Shown: positions 7,131 to 16,308 of the stretch, in pieces
Numbering within the stretch: the first letter of the stretch is position 1
Layout: the number at the start of each line of letters is the position of its first letter
Assembly (NCBI GenBank): GCA_051878935.1
Contig: JBJELB010000008.1
Span: 1 to 20,367 of the forward strand
Origin: CANQDT01 sp051878935
GTDB taxonomy: Bacteria > Bacillota > Clostridia > Lachnospirales > Lachnospiraceae
Reading direction: 5' to 3'
Length of the DNA: 20,367 nucleotides
Notes under the pieces: generated by a model
Databases searched by the model: none
The model's input: only the letters and a program-made list of their open reading frames with translations
Told to the model about the DNA's origin: nothing
Position numbers and translations under genes: made by a program

Positions 7131-9422
7131 ATTTTTTCGTCCTTCCTTCTTTTTACCTTTCTTCTTACTACTTTTATCTAATGATACATAGTTTAACCGC
7201 AGAGCATTCGTAACTACACAAAAACTGGATAGGCTCATTGCCGCTGCTCCGAACATCGGATTTAACTGCAAACCAAACAAAGGCATCCACACACCGGCAG
7301 CAAGGGGAATACCTATCATATTGTAGAAAAACGCCCAGAAAAGATTTTGTTTTATATTTCGGAGTGTCGCACGACTAAGGTGGATTGCTGCCGGAACATC
7401 ACTCAGACGGCTTTTCACTAACACGATATCTGCTGCATCCATAGCGATATCCGTACCAGCACCAATCGCAATTCCTACGTTCGCTCTGGTCAGTGCCGGT
7501 GCATCATTCATACCGTCTCCTACCATAACAACCCTGCCATGCGATTTTAGCTGCTCTATCGCCTGCTCTTTTCCGTCAGGCAATACTTCGGCAATAATCT
7601 CATCGACTCCTACACGTTCACCAATTGCTTTTGCCGTACCCTCTTTATCTCCCGTTAACATTACAACATGCAATCCCATTGCTTTCATATCCGATATCGC
7701 CTGTCTGCTTTCTTCTTTCACTTCATCTGCAACTGCAATGACACCTAATAATTCCTTATCTCTTAGAAAGAACAATGGTGTCTTCCCCTGCATCGCATAT
7801 TCCGATGAAAGTGCAAGCCATTCCTCTGCAAGCGTGATCTGTTTCTGAATGAATGTATCATTCCCACCATACAATGTCATTCCCTGATATACTGCTGATA
7901 ATCCGTGTCCCGGATAAACTGCAAAGTCTGATATTCTTTCCTTCGTGATATCTTGTTGGTATCGTTCATCCTGCATAATAGCTTTTGCCAGTGGATGCTC
8001 ACTTTGCTGCTCCAATACTTTGGCATAGAATAACAATTCCTGCTCTGTGACATCCGGAGAAGAGACAATATCCGTTACCTCCGGTATTCCCTTCGTAATT
8101 GTTCCGGTCTTATCCAGTACCACTATCTCTGCTTTCCCTGTTTCTTCGAGTGAAACTGCATTTTTAAACAGGATACCATGCTTCGCACCTACGCCATTTC
8201 CAACCATGATTGCAACCGGTGTTGCTAATCCAAGTGCACATGGGCAGCTAATCACTAAAACAGAAATCGCACGTTCCAGTGCCATACCAAACGGAACTCC
8301 AACCAGAATCCAAACAAAGAAAGTCACAAGCGCGATTCCAAGTACAATCGGAACAAAAACACCTGACACTCGATCTGCAAGCTTCGCAATCGGTGCTTTC
8401 GATGCCGAGGCATCTTCTACCAATCGGATAATCTGTGACAGCGTTGTGTTTTCTCCAATGCGCACTGCCACACAACGTAAATATCCGGATTGATTGATGG
8501 TTGCAGCTGATACCTCATCACCGACTGTTTTATCCACCGGTATACTTTCTCCGGTTAATGCCGATTCATCCACTGCGCTGCCGCCCTCTATAATCTTTCC
8601 ATCCACCGGAATACTCTCTCCCGGTTTCACAACGAAGAGGTCATCTATCTTAACCTGCTCAACAGGAACCACCTGTTCCACTCCGTCACGAATCACCGTA
8701 GCAGACTGTGGAGCTAATTCCATCAGTCCCTGCAGTGCACTGGTCGTCTTTCCCTTCGAATATGCTTCTAACATCTTACCAAGCGTAATCAGAGTCAGAA
8801 TCATTGCTGCTGATTCAAAATACAAACCATGAAGACTCGACATTGCCTTCTTCGCATTACCCATTTGCTGTGCATCTGCCATCAAGAATAAAACAACGGT
8901 ACTATATCCAAACGATGCCGCAGAACCTAACGCAACCAGTGTGTCCATATTCGGTGCACGATGCCATAAGCTTCGAAAACCACTGATGAAGAACCTCTGA
9001 TTGATTACCATGATTGCGGTTGTTAATAATAATTGTATAAGTCCGTTCGCAACCGGATTTTGTCCTAATCGTTCCGGTATCGGCCATCCCCACATACTAT
9101 GTCCCATAGAGAGATACATCAGAACCAGTAACAGGATAAGAGAAGCTATAAATCTAATCTTTAACTGTTGTATACCCGAATGGTCTACCTTCGTTTCCCT
9201 TTTCCGGATCTTATCCGATTCCCCGACCTTTTCCATAGCTCCATAGCCTGCTTGTTCAACCGCCTGAATGATAACAGAAGTCTCAACATCCCCGTCAACT
9301 GACATTGAATTCGTTAATAGATTTACGGAGCAGTCCGTAACGCCCTCAATGCCGGATACTGCTTTTTCAACTCGCGCACTGCATGCAGCGCAGGTCATGC
9401 CTGTCACATGAAACTGTTTCAT
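6921..9422 (-). CDS. copA: Cu(I)-exporting P-type ATPase with C-terminal CopZ-like domain
   Basis: This P1B-type ATPase exports monovalent copper across the cytoplasmic membrane. Domains in order: an N-terminal heavy-metal-associated domain (residues 1-65, CAAC at 11-14); membrane segments from about 88; the actuator motif TGES (290-293); the CPC transport motif (393-395); the phosphorylation site DKTG with D437; the SEHP motif (474-477); GDGMNDAP (635-642); and the last membrane helices with Y700-N701 and MSLSS (729-733), which mark a Cu(I) pump. A lysine-rich linker (750-764) then leads to a second metal-binding domain at 765-833 with CGHC (776-779). At 833 residues it is longer than a usual one-domain CopA by that extra domain. 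No CsoR or CopY gene is adjacent. The start has a GGAG-type site and lies 47 nt after the Nudix gene. Confidence 0.95.
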   Translation of the reverse strand: MKQFHVTGMTCAACSARVEKAVSGIEGVTDCSVNLLTNSMSVDGDVETSVIIQAVEQAGYGAMEKVGESDKIRKRETKVDHSGIQQLKIRFIASLILLLVLMYLSMGHSMWGWPIPERLGQNPVANGLIQLLLTTAIMVINQRFFISGFRSLWHRAPNMDTLVALGSAASFGYSTVVLFLMADAQQMGNAKKAMSSLHGLYFESAAMILTLITLGKMLEAYSKGKTTSALQGLMELAPQSATVIRDGVEQVVPVEQVKIDDLFVVKPGESIPVDGKIIEGGSAVDESALTGESIPVDKTVGDEVSAATINQSGYLRCVAVRIGENTTLSQIIRLVEDASASKAPIAKLADRVSGVFVPIVLGIALVTFFVWILVGVPFGMALERAISVLVISCPCALGLATPVAIMVGNGVGAKHGILFKNAVSLEETGKAEIVVLDKTGTITKGIPEVTDIVSSPDVTEQELLFYAKVLEQQSEHPLAKAIMQDERYQQDITKERISDFAVYPGHGLSAVYQGMTLYGGNDTFIQKQITLAEEWLALSSEYAMQGKTPLFFLRDKELLGVIAVADEVKEESRQAISDMKAMGLHVVMLTGDKEGTAKAIGERVGVDEIIAEVLPDGKEQAIEQLKSHGRVVMVGDGMNDAPALTRANVGIAIGAGTDIAMDAADIVLVKSRLSDVPAAIHLSRATLRNIKQNLFWAFFYNMIGIPLAAGVWMPLFGLQLNPMFGAAAMSLSSFCVVTNALRLNYVSLDKSSKKKGKKKEGRKNMKKTITIEGMMCGHCEAHVKKALEALAEVESAKVSHETGTAVVTLNTELDDSILRKTIEDQDYKVTEIN

Positions 9423-9451
9423 ATCATTCTCCTTCTATCCATCAATCGAAA

Positions 9452-9465
9452 AGACTGTGTAGTCT
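9452..9465. promoter_or_regulatory. Small palindrome before copA
   Basis: AGACT, GTGT, AGTCT forms a 5-bp dyad in the 47-nt gap between the Nudix stop and the copA start. It does not match the CopY box (TACANNTGTA). It could be an operator or a small hairpin; no convincing promoter is seen beside it. Confidence 0.25.
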
Positions 9466-9469
9466 GATT

Positions 9470-9973
9470 CTATATGTCAAATGCTTCTTTTATGCTTTGA
9501 TAATGCAGGAAGATACCCTGTTCATCTAATTTCTTAATTTCATCTGCTGTTGCAAAGCAGAAGCCGTCAGTTTCTGCTTCCTGCAACAAAATATCCTCTT
9601 CCGTAATATCCATCATAAAACGATACACATCCACGAAATAATTGTCGCCTTCCTCCGGATTATCCCGCCGATAGGTAAACAGATAACCTCCTTCGGCATT
9701 CGTCACATCCAAACCGGTCTCTTCCTTTACCTCTCGAATAACTGCTTCTAAGGAATCTTCACCTGCCATAGCAGCTCCACCGGAAACTTCCCACCATCCG
9801 GGAGCCCACGCCTTTGTCATCACACGCTTTGTAATGAGAAAGGTACGGTCCGGTCTCATAATCACACCCAAAACCGTTAAGTGATATTCTCCCGTCTTCA
9901 TGTTCCAGTCATTTCTCTTCATAGTGTGTCCCGTTTTTTCTTTTTTATCATTATAGATATCCCATAATTCCAT
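9470..9973 (-). CDS. Nudix hydrolase
   Basis: The 167-residue cytoplasmic protein has a complete Nudix box, G-x5-E-x7-REVKEETGL, at residues 66-88 with all catalytic glutamates. The N-terminus (MELWDIYNDKKEKTGHTMKR, then EYHLTVLGVI) is of the YfcD or IDI-like type common in Firmicutes. Nudix enzymes hydrolyse nucleoside or other diphosphates linked to a moiety X; the substrate here is unknown. It starts 26 nt after the thiE-thiD stop, with AAGAGG about 9 nt upstream, and ends 47 nt before copA, so it is likely in the same transcript. A house-cleaning role on thiamine intermediates is possible because of the neighbour, but nothing in the sequence shows it. Confidence 0.92.
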   Translation of the reverse strand: MELWDIYNDKKEKTGHTMKRNDWNMKTGEYHLTVLGVIMRPDRTFLITKRVMTKAWAPGWWEVSGGAAMAGEDSLEAVIREVKEETGLDVTNAEGGYLFTYRRDNPEEGDNYFVDVYRFMMDITEEDILLQEAETDGFCFATADEIKKLDEQGIFLHYQSIKEAFDI

Positions 9974-9999
9974 ATTCTTTTACCTCTTATCTATTCTTT

Positions 10000-11412
10000 C
10001 TATCGTACCCAGGCATGATTCATAGGACCACTGCCCTTACCCAGATTTAACATGGCTGATAACGCCCCCTGAATATACTCTTTCGCATACTCAACGGAGG
10101 TTTCCAGAGCGTAGCCCTTTGCCAGATTGGATGCTATCGCACTGGATAACGTACAGCCTGTTCCATGTGTATTATCATTTTCTATTCTGATACCGTAAAA
10201 CCAACGATGTTTCCCATTCATATACAGTAAATCATTGGCATCGTTTAAATTGTGTCCTCCTTTACAGAGCACTGCACACCCATACCGGTCATAAATGATT
10301 CCTGCTGCCTTTATCATATCTTCTTCTGTCCGTACCGATATCCCGGATAATACTTCTGCCTCCGGAATATTTGGTGTAATCACTGTAGCAATTGGTAAAA
10401 GTTCCTGCTGTAAGATACGAATTGACTCTTCACCTATCAAACGTGCTCCACTCGTTGCAACCATTACCGGGTCAATCACGATATTGGAAGCATGATACTC
10501 CTTTAACTTATCCGCAATCACGCGGATAAGCTCTGACGAAGACACCATACCTGTTTTTACCGCATTCGGATAAATATCTGAAAAAATACTATCCAGCTGG
10601 TCAGCCAGAAATTCCGGTGTTACTTCCATGATGCTGCTGACCCCTGTTGTATTCTGTGCTGTTAATGCCGTAACAGCGCTCATGGCATACACACCATTGG
10701 CTGTCATCGTCTTGATATCTGCCTGAATACCTGCTCCTCCGCTGGAATCACTTCCTGCTATCGTCAAAGCAGTTTTCATCGTCATGGTCTGAACCAGACG
10801 TCTTAACTGTTTCGTGGTATTCCGAATATCCTTCTGGGCAAAAATGCCACTGACAACAGCTACTCCCTCTATGTCGCTTCCCTGCAACTGTAGAACATTA
10901 TCTTTGGTAATTCCTCCGATAGCCACAACCGGAATCTGAACCGCTTCACAGATTTGCTGTAAAACTTCATGCTCAAGCGGTTTTGCATCCGTCTTGGTTC
11001 CGGTAGGAAAAACAGCTCCACTTCCTAAATAATCAGCACCTGCTGACTGCGCAGCGATGGCCTGTTCCACCGTTTTTGCCGTTACTCCCAGTATTTTCTC
11101 CGGTCCAATGATACGACGGACATCGGCTGCCTCCATATCATTTTGGCCGATATGCACACCATCGGCATCCACCCGGCATGCCAGTTCCACATGATCATTG
11201 ATAATCAGCGGCACTCCATATTTATGACATAATCTCTTCAGTTCTCTTGCTTCCTGTTCAAACTGCTGCTCGCCCAGATTCTTTTCACGCAGTTGTACCA
11301 TGGTCGCACCACCCAGTAGCGCCTCCTCTACCTGTTCGGCAAGTGTTTTTGTTCCCAGCCATGACCGGTCTGTGACAGCATATACACACACCTGTTCTCT
11401 TCTAAATCTCAT
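10000..11412 (-). CDS. thiED: ThiE-ThiD fusion: thiamine-phosphate synthase / HMP(-P) kinase
   Basis: The 470-residue protein carries two enzymes of thiamine synthesis. Residues 1-209 are a ThiE TIM barrel (VQLREKN near 39-45, IINDHVELA near 70-78, DGVHIGQNDM near 84-93, VFPTGTKTDA near 134-143, VAIGGITKDN near 163-172). It joins HMP-PP with the thiazole phosphate. Residues 212-470 are ThiD (LTIAGSDSSGGAGIQADIKT near 216-235; GTGC anion hole at 417-420), which phosphorylates HMP and HMP-P. The joint at residues 210-212 contains two methionines but no ribosome site before them, so this is a genuine fusion rather than two overlapping genes. The start has AAGGAG 5 nt upstream and follows luxS by 26 nt. 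There is no TPP riboswitch immediately upstream. Confidence 0.95.
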   Translation of the reverse strand: MRFRREQVCVYAVTDRSWLGTKTLAEQVEEALLGGATMVQLREKNLGEQQFEQEARELKRLCHKYGVPLIINDHVELACRVDADGVHIGQNDMEAADVRRIIGPEKILGVTAKTVEQAIAAQSAGADYLGSGAVFPTGTKTDAKPLEHEVLQQICEAVQIPVVAIGGITKDNVLQLQGSDIEGVAVVSGIFAQKDIRNTTKQLRRLVQTMTMKTALTIAGSDSSGGAGIQADIKTMTANGVYAMSAVTALTAQNTTGVSSIMEVTPEFLADQLDSIFSDIYPNAVKTGMVSSSELIRVIADKLKEYHASNIVIDPVMVATSGARLIGEESIRILQQELLPIATVITPNIPEAEVLSGISVRTEEDMIKAAGIIYDRYGCAVLCKGGHNLNDANDLLYMNGKHRWFYGIRIENDNTHGTGCTLSSAIASNLAKGYALETSVEYAKEYIQGALSAMLNLGKGSGPMNHAWVR

Positions 11413-11438
11413 GCTAGCTCCTTTTTATTCACAATTCA

Positions 11439-11897
11439 TTATTCCGGATATGAAAAATCACAGTTTTCCTGCCGGTTCAAAATATCTAAATAACGCGCAC
11501 ACTCTTCCTTCGCCAATTGCAGATCCAGATTCTCATAATGACCACATTCGATTGCCGATGCTCCGAACATTTCCCCGTCATGCTGAGTAATCCGTTGTAA
11601 TATTTGCTTCGTCATTTCAAATACCCGCTTCGGTTCCAGATTCCGCACTAACAAATAAAATCCTGTCTGACATCCCATGGGACCGAAATAAACGACTTCC
11701 TGTCCGATTTCCGAATTCCGAATATAGGTTGCAAACATATGCTCACAGGAGTGCATTACTGCATTGCTCATATAATCTCCGGCATTTGGTTTTCTGGTAC
11801 GCATATCATAAGTAATCACATCTCCATCTTCTCTGGATATATAGAATCCGGGATCTAATGTGTTATGATTGATTTCAAAACTCTTAATGCGATTCAT
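11439..11897 (-). CDS. luxS: S-ribosylhomocysteine lyase, AI-2 synthase
   Basis: LuxS cleaves S-ribosylhomocysteine to homocysteine and DPD, the precursor of autoinducer 2, in the activated methyl cycle. The start is the ATG at 11897-11895 (MNRIKSFEINH), with GGGAGG 7 nt upstream. The ATG five codons earlier overlaps that ribosome site and is rejected. The 152 residues carry the metal ligands H49 and H53 (HSCEH), C118 (in ECGH) and the conserved C76 (in GPMGCQTGFYL). The partner Pfs/MTAN is not in the window. luxS is the first gene of a possible luxS-thiED-nudix-copA transcript, and its promoter carries an unusual 36-bp palindrome at the transcription start. Confidence 0.96.
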   Translation of the reverse strand: MNRIKSFEINHNTLDPGFYISREDGDVITYDMRTRKPNAGDYMSNAVMHSCEHMFATYIRNSEIGQEVVYFGPMGCQTGFYLLVRNLEPKRVFEMTKQILQRITQHDGEMFGASAIECGHYENLDLQLAKEECARYLDILNRQENCDFSYPE

Positions 11898-11932
11898 ATT
11901 TCTTCCTCCCAAACTGTTTCTTCAAACAAATT

Positions 11933-11968
11933 GAAGGTAAGTATATGAAATATCATATACTTACCTTC
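11933..11968. promoter_or_regulatory. Perfect 16-bp inverted repeat at the luxS transcription start
   Basis: The arms GAAGGTAAGTATATGA (11933-11948) and TCATATACTTACCTTC (11953-11968) are perfectly complementary, with a 4-nt centre. The palindrome starts 3 nt downstream of the luxS -10 box. Its outer part (AAGGTAAGTA, 14 nt, TACTTACCTT at 11934-11967) has the same sequence pattern and spacing as the dyad at 17270-17303. No T-run directly follows on either strand, so it is more like an operator or 5' mRNA stem than a standard terminator. It is also the only candidate stop for transcripts leaving the GH95 gene. Confidence 0.8.
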
Positions 11969-11971
11969 AGC

Positions 11972-12000
11972 ATTATAACTTGTTTTTTCTATTTATACAA
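11972..12000 (-). promoter_or_regulatory. luxS promoter overlapping the 3' end of the GH95 gene
   Basis: On the minus strand: TTGTAT (12000-11995), 17 nt, TATAAT (11977-11972). The -35 box overlaps the stop codon of the GH95 gene. The expected start, near 11965, falls in the first arm of the palindrome. Confidence 0.65.
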
Positions 12001-15000
12001 GTTCACCGGTTACTTCACGTAAAATTGCCAGTGCATCTGCTCCGTCTACAATTCCATCTCCGTTGACATCGCCTACACTTACATCGACACTCGCAGCATT
12101 TTTTAAAATCAAGAGTGCATCAATTGCTGTAACACGGTTATCCGCATTCACATCACCAGACAATGGCTCTTCGGAATATGAAAGAGTATATTTCACCCCT
12201 TTCGAGGTATCAAATTTCAGAAGTTCCAATCCATCCTCTGTCACAGTTGAATATTCAACCTCTCTTCCATCACAGATAATGACCGGAGTTCCATACTTTG
12301 TATTGTTATAAATCTTACACTCGCCACCTACATTCGATGTAACGACTGCCTTTATTGGAGCAGCATCCTTCCATTGAATGTCAACAGCAAAATTCCCCCT
12401 TGCCAAAAGTCCTGTTACGCGTCCCTTATCTGCCCATGCAGTAGGAAGGGATGGCAGGATATCAATATATCCGTCATGACTCTGCAATAAGAATTCTCCC
12501 ATAGCTGCGGTAGCACCAAAGTTACCATCAATTTGGAATGGCTCATGTGTGTCAAATAAGTTTGTTAGTGTACATTCCTTAATCTGTCCCTGATAAATAC
12601 TGTAGGCACGATCCGCATTGGACACCGACTGCTTCGTATAATATTTACCAATCACCCCAAACTCAGAAGTCAGATCATCGTCATCCTGACCGATTGCTCT
12701 GGCCCATAGCAGTGTTTTGTTCGCACGTGACCATCCGGTTGACGCATCACCACGAGTATTTAAAGTAGTTCTGGCTGCCTGCAGCAGTCTCGGCGTTCTT
12801 CTTGTAATCTGATTACATGGATAGAGGGATACAAGGTGTGAAATATGACGGTGGTCACTGTTTTCCTCATAAGCTGCGCCTGCACGCGTATTCCATTCCA
12901 TGATATTGCCCCATTCACCGATTGCAACAGGTGCCTGTAATTTATTTACCTGTTCTTCAACTACTGCAACCAGTTCCGTATCAACACTGTCCGATATCGT
13001 TCCAATCTTACTCAGTTCCAAATAAACGTCATATAACTGTTTCACAATCTGCTGGAAGATTTTTGCCCCCATCGTAAATTCTGTCAATTGCTCCGGAGAA
13101 TAGGACGGACCGGCTATATATTCCTCTTTCTCTTCGTCATAATACAGATATTGAGAATAGAAACGGGCCGCTTCCTGAATCACATTATAAATACGCGGCA
13201 GATACTCATGATCACGCGAATAATCATACATATCCCACAGATTCAGGCAAATCCATCCAGACGATTCCGGAGATAAGCCCCATGAAATCGTCCAACCGGG
13301 ATCTGTAAATCCAAACGCATTACTCCGGGTATGAGCTACCCAGCCCTCACAGCCATACACATTTTTGGCAGTGTCTTTTCCCGTTTCCATTAATTGTTCC
13401 ACCCAATCCAAAAGTGGTTCCATTGTTTCAAGCATATTACCATTTCCTGCCGGATAGTAATTCATCTGAAGATTGATATTGATATGATAATCCGAGCACC
13501 ACTTCGGGGCTCTCTGATCAGCCCAGAGACCCTGCAAGTTTGCAGGAAGACTTCCGGGACGTGAGGAGGAAATCAACATATACCGACCATATTGATAAAA
13601 TAACTGGTCCAGGAAGATGTTTGTATTTCCCTCTCCATAATGCAAAAGCATATCATCCGTTGGCTCGTTGTTTTCACTGGACAGTTCCAGAGATACATTC
13701 TTATAGATGGACTGATAATCCTTTAAATGTGAATCATACAATGCATCAAAATCGGATTTTCCTTCCAACGCTGCAGCAACAACGGCAGCCGGATCAACAC
13801 CGGAGCGGTATCCGTCCTCTTCACTGAATTTATAATCTGTCGCCAGAGACATCAGAATGATTACTTCATCTGCACCCTCCACAACTACCGTTCCATTATC
13901 GTAAGAAACTGTTCCATCTGTTGGAATAATCTTGAATTGTGATGCCCAACGCATATCATTATTGGATAATTTACCTGTCACCTGTAATGTATTGTTTTCA
14001 AAGGTTGTTGTAACATCTTTGGAATTGTTCGGTTTGTTGGAAAATTTCATTTGGAAGCTGATTTGATTGGATACATTCGCTCCAATCCGAACCGCCATCA
14101 GGCGATCCGGATAACTGGCAAAATATTCTCTCTGATAAGTCACACCATTAACATCATATTGAACCAACTGTTTGGAACGATCCACATCAAGAGCTCGGAT
14201 ATAATTCTCATATTCAGTGCCGGTTTTAATATTGGTAAAATTCAAAGCCAGATTTCCAAACGTAGTATAAGTTCCATAGTTTGTCTGAGAACCTGCTAAT
14301 TGCTCCGCATAAGATATTGCTGTCTGTTCATCGTCTTCGAAAAGCGACTCACGTGATTTTCTGAATGCTTCCGTCCGGTCATCCGTAATGTGGTTCGGTT
14401 TTCCTTCCCAAAGACTGATCTCGTTTAATTGAAGGCGTTCCTGTGCTACGCCACCAAAGGTCATTGCTCCCATATAACCATTACCAATCGGCAACGCTCT
14501 CTCTTCCCATATCTGGTGGTCACTGGATACATAATCTGTCCAAATAGTATTTTCATCCTCTGCTGCAGGTTCATCATACCATAATGACATCGTACTGCGC
14601 TGAAGAGAATCTTTTTTCTTTTCTGTCTTTGCTTCATACACGACTGCTAATACCTCATGATTCTCATCCCGTAAAGTGATATGTATCACAAAACTGTCCG
14701 TTGTCAATGCTGGTATCATAATTGCTTCATCCAAAGACAATACCGCCTGATTTTCTGTAAAATCACTTTGGGAAAAAGTCAGCGTTCCGGTTGCCACATT
14801 TTCTCCTTTGTACGACAGAATTAATTCTGCAGTGCCATCAGGGACAGTGTAATGCTCATATTTTTCCAGGACAATCCCGGTAATCACACTCTCATTCGGA
14901 ATAACGGAATGATTTGTATATTTCTCTTCCTCTGTCTTGATATGAAGGACGCGAAGATCCACATCGGTAATCGTCAACGTCAACGTAGACAGATCATTCG

Positions 15001-16237
15001 CAGTTGCAGGATAATGATTGGTACTATAATGAAAATAATCCACACCACTGCTGTGTTCATTCGTAATCATTAATTGATTGACACTTCCCGGTACAATGCA
15101 TTCTCCATCACGTACACCTGATACTGCTCCGGAAACTATATCAAATGAAGTGGAACCTATCGTGGCAGTCATGTTCTTTGCATTATAGGCATGCGAACGC
15201 ACCGGAACATAAATTTCGGCTTCCGAATACTGATACTTCTCATCCAGTCCGGGAACATCATAATTCACTGACAAAGGACTGCCGTTCTTTGCATAATAAG
15301 TATCTGTAGTACCCACAATCACCACTTTGTCACTCACATCGTTAACCAGGCAGGTCACACTGACATCATACGACGGCATGATAAACGAATACTGGTTTGG
15401 ATTTCCTTCATCCTGTGTTGCAGCCAGCAGCTCCGTCGTCCCGGAAGCATTTTGGTAAGATAAAATCAAAGAACGATCCACGTAATTCTCCGGAACCGAA
15501 CAGGTTACTGTCTGTCCTACATAGGAATAATCCTTTACTGTTACATGCTCGTCTGAGGTAATACTGTGTCTGTCTGCCGCATCATAAGCAACTTCAAACT
15601 CAAATGCATCAAAATAGACATGTGGGGCACCGGTAACCAGGCACTCTACAATCACACCCGTACTGACAGAATTCAGCGGTTCATATGCCGCATCACTGTA
15701 GGTAGCCGATTGTGCATAATTAGATACCGGCTCACGGTCTTTGATCAGACTTGCCCCCGAAAATCCAAGCTTATGATATGTAAATTTCCACTGCTCATTT
15801 TTGGATACGGTAATCGTCGCAAAGGCAGTCTTATCCGATACATCGGAAGCTGAAACACCGGTCAACACAGTATCTGCTGCATAATAATTAAACTTTAATC
15901 TGACATCTGTATAATTGCTTGTTCCACTGCTAAACCCAACGTTTGTCGAAATTGACTGCAATTTTGATGTATCAATATCCGGAATATAAAAATAGACGCT
16001 GGATACATCGTAATAGTTACACTGATATCCGGAAATCGTACCCGCCTTTCCGCTCTTCGTACTCCCTTCTGTTTTCACAGCAGCAGAATATGCATATTGC
16101 GTTATGATCCGCGTGTCCTCTGCTGAAACTTCTGCTTTTCCCCCGGTTTCTGCTGCCAAAGCAAGATATCCTGAAGGTGACACCACACCGGACAAAAGCA
16201 TCGAAGCCATCAAAATGAATGATATCCATTTCTTCAT
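11993..16237 (-). CDS. Secreted GH95-family glycosidase (alpha-L-fucosidase or related) with C-terminal dockerin
   Basis: The start is set at 16237 (MKKWISFILMASMLLSGVV), giving a signal peptide with likely cleavage near ALA-AET and a ribosome site AGAGAGG 8 nt upstream; the longer reading to 16303 has neither. The mature protein has an N-terminal stretch of beta-sandwich-like modules (about residues 30-545), not recognised as named domains. A full GH95 catalytic region follows (about 552-1355). Key residues match B. bifidum AfcA: N920 and N922 in YHININLQMNYYP, the general acid E1049 in GPSYSPE, and D1237 in FQIDGNFGATAAM, plus HRHISHLVSLYP. A type I dockerin fills residues 1361-1414, with two calcium loops, DVNADNRVTAID and DVNGDGIVDGAD. 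It therefore acts outside the cell, probably docked on a scaffold, removing alpha-1,2-L-fucose (or L-galactose, since GH95 covers both) from host or plant glycans. The AraC regulator lies 104 nt upstream on the same strand. Confidence 0.93.
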   Translation of the reverse strand: MKKWISFILMASMLLSGVVSPSGYLALAAETGGKAEVSAEDTRIITQYAYSAAVKTEGSTKSGKAGTISGYQCNYYDVSSVYFYIPDIDTSKLQSISTNVGFSSGTSNYTDVRLKFNYYAADTVLTGVSASDVSDKTAFATITVSKNEQWKFTYHKLGFSGASLIKDREPVSNYAQSATYSDAAYEPLNSVSTGVIVECLVTGAPHVYFDAFEFEVAYDAADRHSITSDEHVTVKDYSYVGQTVTCSVPENYVDRSLILSYQNASGTTELLAATQDEGNPNQYSFIMPSYDVSVTCLVNDVSDKVVIVGTTDTYYAKNGSPLSVNYDVPGLDEKYQYSEAEIYVPVRSHAYNAKNMTATIGSTSFDIVSGAVSGVRDGECIVPGSVNQLMITNEHSSGVDYFHYSTNHYPATANDLSTLTLTITDVDLRVLHIKTEEEKYTNHSVIPNESVITGIVLEKYEHYTVPDGTAELILSYKGENVATGTLTFSQSDFTENQAVLSLDEAIMIPALTTDSFVIHITLRDENHEVLAVVYEAKTEKKKDSLQRSTMSLWYDEPAAEDENTIWTDYVSSDHQIWEERALPIGNGYMGAMTFGGVAQERLQLNEISLWEGKPNHITDDRTEAFRKSRESLFEDDEQTAISYAEQLAGSQTNYGTYTTFGNLALNFTNIKTGTEYENYIRALDVDRSKQLVQYDVNGVTYQREYFASYPDRLMAVRIGANVSNQISFQMKFSNKPNNSKDVTTTFENNTLQVTGKLSNNDMRWASQFKIIPTDGTVSYDNGTVVVEGADEVIILMSLATDYKFSEEDGYRSGVDPAAVVAAALEGKSDFDALYDSHLKDYQSIYKNVSLELSSENNEPTDDMLLHYGEGNTNIFLDQLFYQYGRYMLISSSRPGSLPANLQGLWADQRAPKWCSDYHININLQMNYYPAGNGNMLETMEPLLDWVEQLMETGKDTAKNVYGCEGWVAHTRSNAFGFTDPGWTISWGLSPESSGWICLNLWDMYDYSRDHEYLPRIYNVIQEAARFYSQYLYYDEEKEEYIAGPSYSPEQLTEFTMGAKIFQQIVKQLYDVYLELSKIGTISDSVDTELVAVVEEQVNKLQAPVAIGEWGNIMEWNTRAGAAYEENSDHRHISHLVSLYPCNQITRRTPRLLQAARTTLNTRGDASTGWSRANKTLLWARAIGQDDDDLTSEFGVIGKYYTKQSVSNADRAYSIYQGQIKECTLTNLFDTHEPFQIDGNFGATAAMGEFLLQSHDGYIDILPSLPTAWADKGRVTGLLARGNFAVDIQWKDAAPIKAVVTSNVGGECKIYNNTKYGTPVIICDGREVEYSTVTEDGLELLKFDTSKGVKYTLSYSEEPLSGDVNADNRVTAIDALLILKNAASVDVSVGDVNGDGIVDGADALAILREVTGELV

Positions 16238-16308
16238 AATCGTGTCCTCTCTTTCGCTAATACTATCTAGCCCCATGATACACAACATTTCGAAAATTAC
16301 CACGGAAT

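Noticed and set aside
8047..8832. Plus-strand ORFs of 148 and 112 codons opposite copA
   Set aside because: They are antisense shadows of the ATPase with low-complexity Ser/Thr/Ile composition, no ribosome site and no recognisable domain.
9452..9465. CopY-type copper box before copA
   Set aside because: The palindrome AGACT-GTGT-AGTCT lacks the TACANNTGTA core, so a copper-box assignment is not supported.
10776..10785. Separate thiD gene starting at internal Met 210 or 212 of ThiE-ThiD
   Set aside because: No ribosome-binding site lies upstream and the frame is continuous, so a fusion protein is the simpler reading.
11398..11440. TPP riboswitch upstream of thiED
   Set aside because: Only 26 nt separate luxS from thiED and no aptamer-like conserved blocks are present.
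11933..11968. Ordinary intrinsic terminator of the GH95 gene
   Set aside because: The stem is strong, but no adjacent T-run exists on the minus strand; it overlaps the luxS start and matches a second dyad at another promoter.
16238..16303. 22-residue N-terminal extension of the GH95 protein
   Set aside because: It would bury the signal peptide. The Met at 16237 has a ribosome site and a classic export signal directly after it.
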